This document shows positions 58,107-64,000 of a stretch of DNA of 64,000 nt, piece after piece. The DNA is from Zygnema cylindricum (Eukaryota; Streptophyta; Zygnematophyceae; Zygnematales; Zygnemataceae). Both the position numbers and the translations under genes were made by a program. Within the stretch, counting starts at the first letter, position 1, and the number at the start of each line of letters is the position of its first letter. The notes beneath the pieces were generated by a model. That model had not been told where the DNA came from. It searched no databases and saw nothing but the letters and a program-made list of their open reading frames with translations. The DNA is taken from contig JBBHKE010000188.1 in assembly GCA_037447655.1 (NCBI GenBank), forward strand, positions 79,401 to 143,400. Direction: 5' to 3'.

Positions 58107-58296
58107 TTAGTAGTTCATCGTTGCACGAGAATATCCTCAAGATGTAGCGATTTTACGGGTTCTGTCATGATGAACTCACCTCCGTGAGTTGGGTCCACCA
58201 TTACAAAGGCGGATGGCGCAATTGTTTCGAGGATGAAGACCAAAATAAAATAGGACAGTACACCGTGTATCGCTATTAGGGTTAATAATTTTTACG

Positions 58297-58422
58297 CCAC
58301 TTAAAACATCTTTTCTCCGTACACACTTGTTCGATTTTTTATTTGAGACCGCCAATCGGAAACTGAGAATCCTAACTTTTAATCGCAACCGTGTGTGTAA
58401 GGAGAAAAGATGTTTTAAGGGT
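58297..58422. repeat. Short hairpin between the two large arms
   Basis: ACTTAAAACATCTTTTCTCC at about 58299 and GGAGAAAAGATGTTTTAAGG at about 58401 form an inverted repeat of about 20 bp that extends imperfectly into ACACAC/GTGTGT. It may be a tiny MITE. Confidence 0.6.
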
Positions 58423-58481
58423 GAAGTTCCATTAGACGTTTATGTAATCGTAAGGCCAACTCTAAAGACCAGGTCGATTGA

Positions 58482-59191
58482 GGGTAACCTTCAATTAGGC
58501 GAAAAGTGGGGTTGTTTACTGGGGAAAGTACCTTTCCGTACTAAGCCGTACTGTTTTTTTTTTTTTTTTACAAAAGATGTTTACCATAAATTCGTTAAGA
58601 TTCTCCAGACTTTTTGGCGAAAACTTCCACCGTCCTATTTTGAAATTTCGACGCAAACGCCCCTTCTATCCAGTACCTGGAGAGTCTCCTCTGACTGTCC
58701 TTAGGAGGACACTTTGCGCTTACTGGACGCGTGTATTGTTCCACTTGTAAAAGTCAAAGTCGATCCACGACGGACGTTAAACTATAAACTTACATGTGGT
58801 AAATGGCGTCTACCTTTTGACATCAAAGCCACCTTGTTCGAGGACAAAATCTTGGTTGTAGGACATCCTGTCACGCCTCCGTTGGTACAGCGATTATACA
58901 TGAACGTACAAATGGTACATTCATGGACATTTGTACGAATTTTCGTTTTGCAACGGTTTTCGTGACCGTTGATATAACGACAAATACAAGGATGTACAAA
59001 TTGAGCATTAGCGTGACGCTACTAGATATTTTAATCTAAGTTTGCCCGTACAGATAGGCAGTTGAGATTTTGTACTTTTAAAATCTTTCATTAATCCCGG
59101 GTGGCTCAACAGGATACTACGTGGTATCAATTGCAATCTAACATGTAAGCTATTTTTGCTTCACTAGCACGACCTGATGGAACGATGTTAC
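58482..59191 (+). mobile_element. MITE family 2, right arm of the large inverted repeat
   Basis: Starts GGGTAACCTTCAATTAGGCG and ends GATGGAACGATGTTAC. It is the inverted copy of 57374-58106 across a 375-bp spacer. Confidence 0.72.
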
Positions 59192-59293
59192 AAATATTAC
59201 TGCCAGTAAATGTGACCGTACGATTACTGGGAACGCCCGCTAGTAAACGTGACCGTACGATTATTGGGAACGCCTGATGGAAGGTTGCCTTGA

Positions 59294-60197
59294 GGGTGAA
59301 GTTCCATTAGGCATTCCCAGTAAATGTACGGACAAGTCTTTTGTCAGCGTTTACTGGACGTCCGCTCCATTGTGTTGGGCCAGTAAAAAGCTTCCTCAAT
59401 TATGATTGGCGCCACGTAGGTTAGAGTCCAGATTCTAAAAATCTTGAGAAAAATCTACCAACGGAATGTACGGACAAGTCTACTGTCACCGTTTACTGGA
59501 CGTCCGCTCCATTGTGTCGGCCTGTAAAAAAGCTTCCTCAATTACGATTGGCGCCGCGTAGGTTAGAGTCCAGATTCTAAAAATCTTGAGAAAAATCTAC
59601 AAACGGAATATCTGTAAGAATTTTTTGTACCACCTGAGGTAGTTAATGATTCGTACATAAAGCTTTCGCCTAGATTTTGATTTTGAAAATGGAAATCAAA
59701 GTTTTGAAACAGAATGGCAAAAAGACGCGACAAACTTTGAAGGTCGCGACAAACTTTGAATGTCGGTGGATGTCAAACATAGCGTGCGAGGGTGCGAGGA
59801 TATTTTCACCTAACCTGCATTCAACGTGGCAGGAGGCACATGGCATGTACGGCATGTACGACGTGCACGTATGTGATCGCTTGTACAACGTAGATATTTT
59901 TTTCCTTTTCACGTGTCCCAATGGTAATGAATGGCAATCATCTAGTGGGCCCCAACTCTCCTCGCGACGAGAGTTGGGGCCCACTGGATGATGTGCTCGA
60001 TTGCTTCGCGGATCTCAAAAAGTGAAACATCCAACGGTCAGAAATTACGCCCACATCATTGGAGCTTCCCGACAGCTTTCCAATAACGATGTTTTGTCCG
60101 ACAAAAAAATAATTATAGTACAGCTTTGTACGGCGCTGTACGAAAACGTACGGCGTCCAGTAACGAACCCCACTTTTCGTGCAATGGAACTTCACCC
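59294..60197 (+). mobile_element. MITE family 2, copy with an internal duplication
   Basis: Starts GGGTGAAGTTCCATTAGG and ends AATGGAACTTCACCC. The flanks are TGA and CGA, a decayed triplet duplication. The interior matches the copy at 7262-8082 over several hundred bases, and a 142-bp segment is duplicated in tandem. Confidence 0.78.
59324..59607. repeat. 142-bp tandem duplication inside the MITE
   Basis: ATGTACGGACAAGTCT at 59324 and again at 59466 each begin a unit running through GATTGGCGCC..CGTAGGTTAGAG to AATCTACNAACGGA. Confidence 0.85.
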
Positions 60198-60200
60198 CGA

Positions 60201-60440
60201 GTCGATGTTCCATCACGAAGAGTCTTAAACCACGTTATCTAAATTGATTGGCGCCACGCAAGCTACGATCCGATATTGAATATCTTTCAGATTTTTAGCA
60301 CCGACAAACTTAACTTCAAATCTTCACTTGCGTATTATGTACCTGCGTACGAAATCATCATACGGCATAACTTTTTTACTTTTTGCAGAGCCCAGTCTTT
60401 ACGCCAGCTCATTTTTTAGGGTTTGTGAGGCCAACAAAAA
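60201..60440 (+). mobile_element. MITE family 2, partial copy abutting the previous one
   Basis: Begins GTCGATGTTCCATCACG right after the end of 59294-60197. From about 60320 it follows the interior of 3219-3947, for example ACGCCAGCTCATTTTTTAGG. The right end is not defined. Confidence 0.55.
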
Positions 60441-60450
60441 GTCAAAAACT

Positions 60451-60955
60451 AACGCTAATTTATACACACTTAAGACTAATTTGGATGTAGCCGCAATAGT
60501 CTATGTTCACATGTTCGACGCTTGAACATGTGAGAACAGGTTCTCGCGATTCTCCCTCGTCTTCATGACTGGGATTCAAATCTGAGTGCGCTTTTTCGTG
60601 GAGACGCACTCAATTTCCTATGTTGACGCCTTTATCTGACGCTTATTCTCTACGTCTGTAGAAAATAATGAGCAGTTTTTTCGTATGAACTGATTCATTT
60701 TTTACACTATACTATTTAAATATTTAAAAAAATCGAAATTGGAGCAATTAACGCTAATTATACAAAACCTATAGTATGTGCCCACATATTCGACATTGAA
60801 CATGTGCAAACAGGTTTTTGTGATTTTCTTTCGTCTATATGACTTGGAATCAAATCCGAGTACGCTTTTCCCTGGCGACGCACAGAATTTCCCCTGTCGA
60901 CGCCGCTACTTGACACTTATTATGTACGTCTGTATAAAATAATAAATAGTGTAAT
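60451..60955. repeat. Diverged direct repeat, period about 299 bp
   Basis: AACGCTAATT at 60451 and at 60750 begin two similar units that share GAACATGTG, ACAGGTT, GATTCAAATC and CTGACGC/ACGTCTGTA-type phrases. Confidence 0.6.
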
Positions 60956-62227
60956 GACGTAAAACAAAAATAAATCTGATTGAGTTGTAGTAGTATTTTT
61001 TATTAGATGATTTTATATTTTATATTTTATTATATAGTCAAAGTCGGTCAACGCATTTTATAAAGTTTTGAATTTTGTTTCATGCGCATATTCGTTATTT
61101 TTTGGGCGTTTCATGCGTGCGTTTTATGCGCATGAGACATCTATGCTTAAAACCCAACCTAAATCTGTACTCTAAAAATGAACGCTCGAAAACGAATTTT
61201 AAAACAGAACTGCGAAGTCAATACGTATCGCATTTCTAGCCAATCAATATTGCGACGTCACCTAAACCCTAAAAGACCGACTGCTATTCCAGTTGATACA
61301 TAACAGTAGGATACGTAAAACGTAAACCATAGCAAATTCCCTTGAGGAGGTTTTAACATGTTCACAGCATTCTCCTGGATACAAAAAATATGATTTTTGG
61401 AAATGGTTTTTATGTTCGGAAACTGAAGAAGATATGGATCTTATTTGTCAAATCTACAGAATCCTGACGAAAGAATAAAACCTGGAAACTTTGTGTAATC
61501 TACAAAGTTTGTAGAATTCGATTTTTACAAGTTTGTACATGTAAAAAAAACACTAGCAAAAAAAAAACCAGAAGTATAAAGACTGTAACTGTAATTATAC
61601 ATAAAAGTCAAGATAAATCTCAGGTACAGCAAAAAAAAAGTTAGAACAAATTTTGTCCAGCAGAAAGGTTTAAACAATACTTTTAACAAACTTAAAAAAA
61701 GAAAAAAAAACCACTCAAACATTAATAATAAAAATGGTTAGTTATTTTACACCAAAACAAACATTGAGAATCAGCAAAGTCAAAGTGGAATTTAAAAAAC
61801 ACCGAGACTAAAAAACAATCAATAAAATAAACTTCTCACTATTCCAGAAAAGTTTAATACAAATTTATCAAGTTTCAACCTCATCTAAAAACTGTTGCAA
61901 AAATAATAATAATAAAAAAATAAAAATAGACTACTTAAACCAGAACCAGAGCAGCGAAAACCTAAACATAGATCCTAAACTTAACCTCAAATTTCTTCCT
62001 TTTCCCCTTTTGCTTAGATTTTTCAACTTTCCATTTTCCAAGTTTTTTCCCTTTCTGCTATTACTTTCTCGTTACTCTTCTATTCATGCGTTGTTGCCTC
62101 CACTTCTACCCTTTCTGTTTCTCTCTCTTTCTCTCCCTCTCACTCTCTTTCCACTATCCTTCCCTTTCCTTCTTGTCATCTTGCTTTTATTTTTCTCTAA
62201 TTCTCTCCCCCTCTCTCCACCGCAATT
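60956..62227. other. Intergenic, no gene seen
   Basis: A-rich sequence without coding pattern. It becomes C/T-rich after 61990, downstream of the minus-strand gene at 62513. Confidence 0.45.
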
Positions 62228-62590
62228 TCGGACAAATGTCGTCGAAACCACCATTTATCTCTATGGAAAGTTTGTAAATTCTCTCTCCCCTTTTCCTCTC
62301 CCTCCCACTCCCTCCCTCTCGTTCTCCCCTGTATCAACTCTCTCCCTCCTCTCTCTCTCTACCTCGTTGTTTCTTATACAATGCCGTCGAAACGACCATC
62401 CTGTCTTAATCGGAAATTTCTCAATTTTCTCCCCTCCCTTGCTCCCTTCCTCCCTCCTCTCCTGCACCTCTCCTTCTCTCCCTCCCTCCCTCCCTCCCTC
62501 TCTCTCCCGTCTCTACCTCTTTGTCTCCGTATACAACGCCGTCGAAACAACCATTCCGTCGGTATCAAAAGTTCTCAAAATTCGTTTTCT
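62228..62590. repeat. Three-unit tandem repeat, about 150 bp each
   Basis: GTCGTCGAAACCACCAT (about 62237), GCCGTCGAAACGACCAT (about 62383) and GCCGTCGAAACAACCAT (about 62540) each begin a unit followed by GGAAA..TTCTC and a C/T-rich run. The third unit overlaps the 3' end of the minus-strand gene. Confidence 0.75.
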
Positions 62591-63213
62591 TTTTCCCGGA
62601 GATTGGATCCACCCACATTCGATATAAAAAGCTTGTCCTCTAGCAACAACGGAGGGACACGTCATAGAAACGCCTCCAGGAAGGAGAGTAGTTTGAAGCC
62701 CTTTAAAAAGTAACAAAGAACCATTAACTTGAGCTCTGGAAACCATATTTCTCATCGAGCCTCCGATGGTCACGCCGATTTCCTAAAGAGGGAGGGAGGG
62801 AGAAGGAGAGAGGGAGAGGGAGAGAGGGAAGGAGAGGGAGGGAGGGGAGAGAGGAGGGCGAGGTGGGAGGGGGAAGGAGAAAGGGGAAGGGAGGGCGTGG
62901 AAGGGAGGGAGGAAGGGAGGGAGGGAGGGCGAACAATTTTTTTGAAGAATTTTAACACCCACAAAAACCCAAACCCTCACCTTTCCCCTGCGCCTCCCTC
63001 CACCCTACAAAACCCTACAAAGAAGAAAAAGAAAAAAAATGACAAAAAAAAAGAAAAACTCACCTGTACCAGACTTCCGTCGTCTTCTCTCCGATAGACG
63101 ACTCGAGACGGTTGTGTGACAGATGTTGCACCGTACAATCCCGACCGTTGGATCACTCCCTCTCCCTCCCACTCTCCAATCAACGCTTCCAAGCGACTTT
63201 TGTCCTCATCTGC
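62513..63213 (-). CDS. DUF3598/CpeS-like probable plastid protein (3' exons)
   Basis: Last exon: 62782 to 62513, preceded by a pyrimidine-rich acceptor (CTTTAG), reading EIGVTIGGSM, then LLPGGVSMTCPSVV, GQAFYIECGWIQSPGKRKRILRTFD and STALYTETKR, stop TAG 62515-62513. Previous exon: from about 63213 to 63064, reading SRLEALIGEWEGEG, RSGLYG, VVYRREDDGSLVQ, then donor GTGAGT. Both exons join in phase 0. The pattern of a GEWEGEG start strand and a C-terminal GQAFxIExGW...R.RxxRxxD...S.xLxTE recalls cyanobacterial and plastid proteins of the DUF3598 group, which have a lipocalin-like fold related to phycobiliprotein lyases. The plant function is not known to me. The 63213 boundary is approximate (another AG lies 8 bases upstream), and the 5' exons with any transit peptide lie outside the window. 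The family assignment is from memory. Confidence 0.5.
62783..63063 (-). other. Last intron of the DUF3598-like gene, pyrimidine-rich
   Basis: GT donor at 63063-63062 and AG acceptor at 62784-62783. About 62785-62932 is nearly pure C/T in transcript sense, an unusually long tract of about 145 bases running right up to the acceptor. Confidence 0.65.
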
Positions 63214-63261
63214 CTGTTTCCCTCCAATCCAAGAAAAGGATAAAAAAATACACCGTCACTT

Positions 63262-63347
63262 CGTTTCCGTAATCTTCTTGATCGTAGTTCCGTTTATCGT
63301 AATTCTGTTTACCGTAATTCCGTTGACAGTAATTCAGTTGACCGTAA
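63262..63347. repeat. 15-bp tandem repeat
   Basis: About five imperfect units of TTCCGTTNACCGTAA. Confidence 0.75.
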
Positions 63348-63564
63348 ATAGTAATGAGTATTGAATTCGATAAACCGATAACTGATTTGCCAATGCAAAT
63401 TTTTAGTTGATCATACAAAAAAAAACGATTATAACCGATAAATTATTAAAATTTGTGACAATACCGATGTGACGATGCGATGAAACACGACAAAAAATCG
63501 ATAAACAGCCGAAAAAATCAATTTGCCGATGTGATACCGATACACTACAACGGATTTGTTTTAG

Positions 63565-63890
63565 GGTTGGAAGGGAGGGAGGGAGGGAGGGAGAGAGGGA
63601 GGAAGTGAAGGGGGGGAGAGAGGAGGGAACAGTGAAGGGAGAGAAGAAGGTAGGGGAGTGAGAGGGAGGGAGTGAGGGAGGGAGGGAAGGAGGGGGGAAT
63701 AGAGGGGGGAATGGAGGGAATAGGGAGGGAGGGAGGAGGGAGGGAGAAGACGGGAGAGCTGGTCACCCTCTCCCTCTCCCGCTCTTCCCCTCCCCCTCCC
63801 TATTGCCCTCTCCTCCCTTTCTCTCACTCCCTCTCCCTCCCTCGTCTCACCCCCCCCTCCCTCGCCCTCCCTCCTCCCTCCTCCCTTCTC
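63565..63890. repeat. Purine tract followed by a pyrimidine tract
   Basis: 63565-63750 is A/G-rich (GGGAGGGA type) and 63762-63888 is C/T-rich on the same strand, the same arrangement as at 43977-44290. A further C/T run begins near 63974. Confidence 0.85.
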
Positions 63891-64000
63891 TCGGGTTAAA
63901 GTTGTAGGGTTTCAATCATTTATGAATAAAGAGGATTTCCCAAGGTACATCGGTTACGGATCGTCACATGGCATCTCTCTCTTCCTCCACTCCCTCCCTC

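Noticed and set aside
63900-63990. An upstream exon of the DUF3598-like gene near the right edge
   Set aside because: The minus strand has a short open phrase (TDVPWEILFI), but no matching splice sites or family pattern could be supported.

Overview
The window is nuclear DNA of a photosynthetic streptophyte (a land plant or a charophyte alga). The evidence is a plastid-type D-glycerate 3-kinase gene, a GRAS-family regulator with introns, a probable plastid protein of the DUF3598/CpeS-like group, and Ty1/copia retrotransposons whose primer-binding sites match the plant initiator tRNA-Met. Low gene density, short spliceosomal introns, deep nesting of transposons and a 10-N assembly gap (17917-17926) fit a large repeat-rich genome. 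I cannot name the species.

Layout. 1-1432: 5' part of D-glycerate 3-kinase (minus strand), running off the left edge. 1832-10490: non-autonomous DNA transposons (MITEs) with PIF/Harbinger hallmarks (3-bp TTA/TAA target duplications). These include a chain of four MITEs joined end to end at single TAA triplets, one of them broken by a deleted copia element (4183-6745). 10.5-14.8 kb: AT-rich DNA without a recognisable gene. 14860-16800: a decayed pogo-like (DDE_1) transposase on the minus strand. 18057-41960: a nest of copia elements. An old element (22457-41960) carries another full element in its 5' LTR (22475-28938) and a younger one in its protease codons (30923-38330), which itself carries a solo LTR (36132-37178). 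A relic element to the left (19027-22456) also carries a solo LTR. 42-47 kb: intergenic DNA with a four-copy G-box array, a purine/pyrimidine switch tract and one MITE. 47262-51416: a five-exon GRAS gene. 52-60.4 kb: a hAT-type MITE, a further Harbinger-type MITE, and a second MITE cluster including a kilobase-scale inverted repeat. 62513-63213: 3' exons of the DUF3598-like gene (minus strand), continuing beyond the right edge.

The three host genes are unrelated in function: photorespiratory glycerate phosphorylation, GRAS transcriptional regulation, and an unassigned probable plastid protein. The retrotransposons share one architecture: LTRs of about 1.0-1.3 kb, 5-bp target duplications, an internal initiator-tRNA-Met primer site that also contains the gag start codon, and the pol order protease-integrase-RT-RNase H. 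No copy is intact. The most notable signals are the primer-site/start-codon overlap, the antisense tRNA-like module in every LTR, the TAA-sharing MITE chains, and a reading-frame problem at a nine-A run in the GRAS gene.
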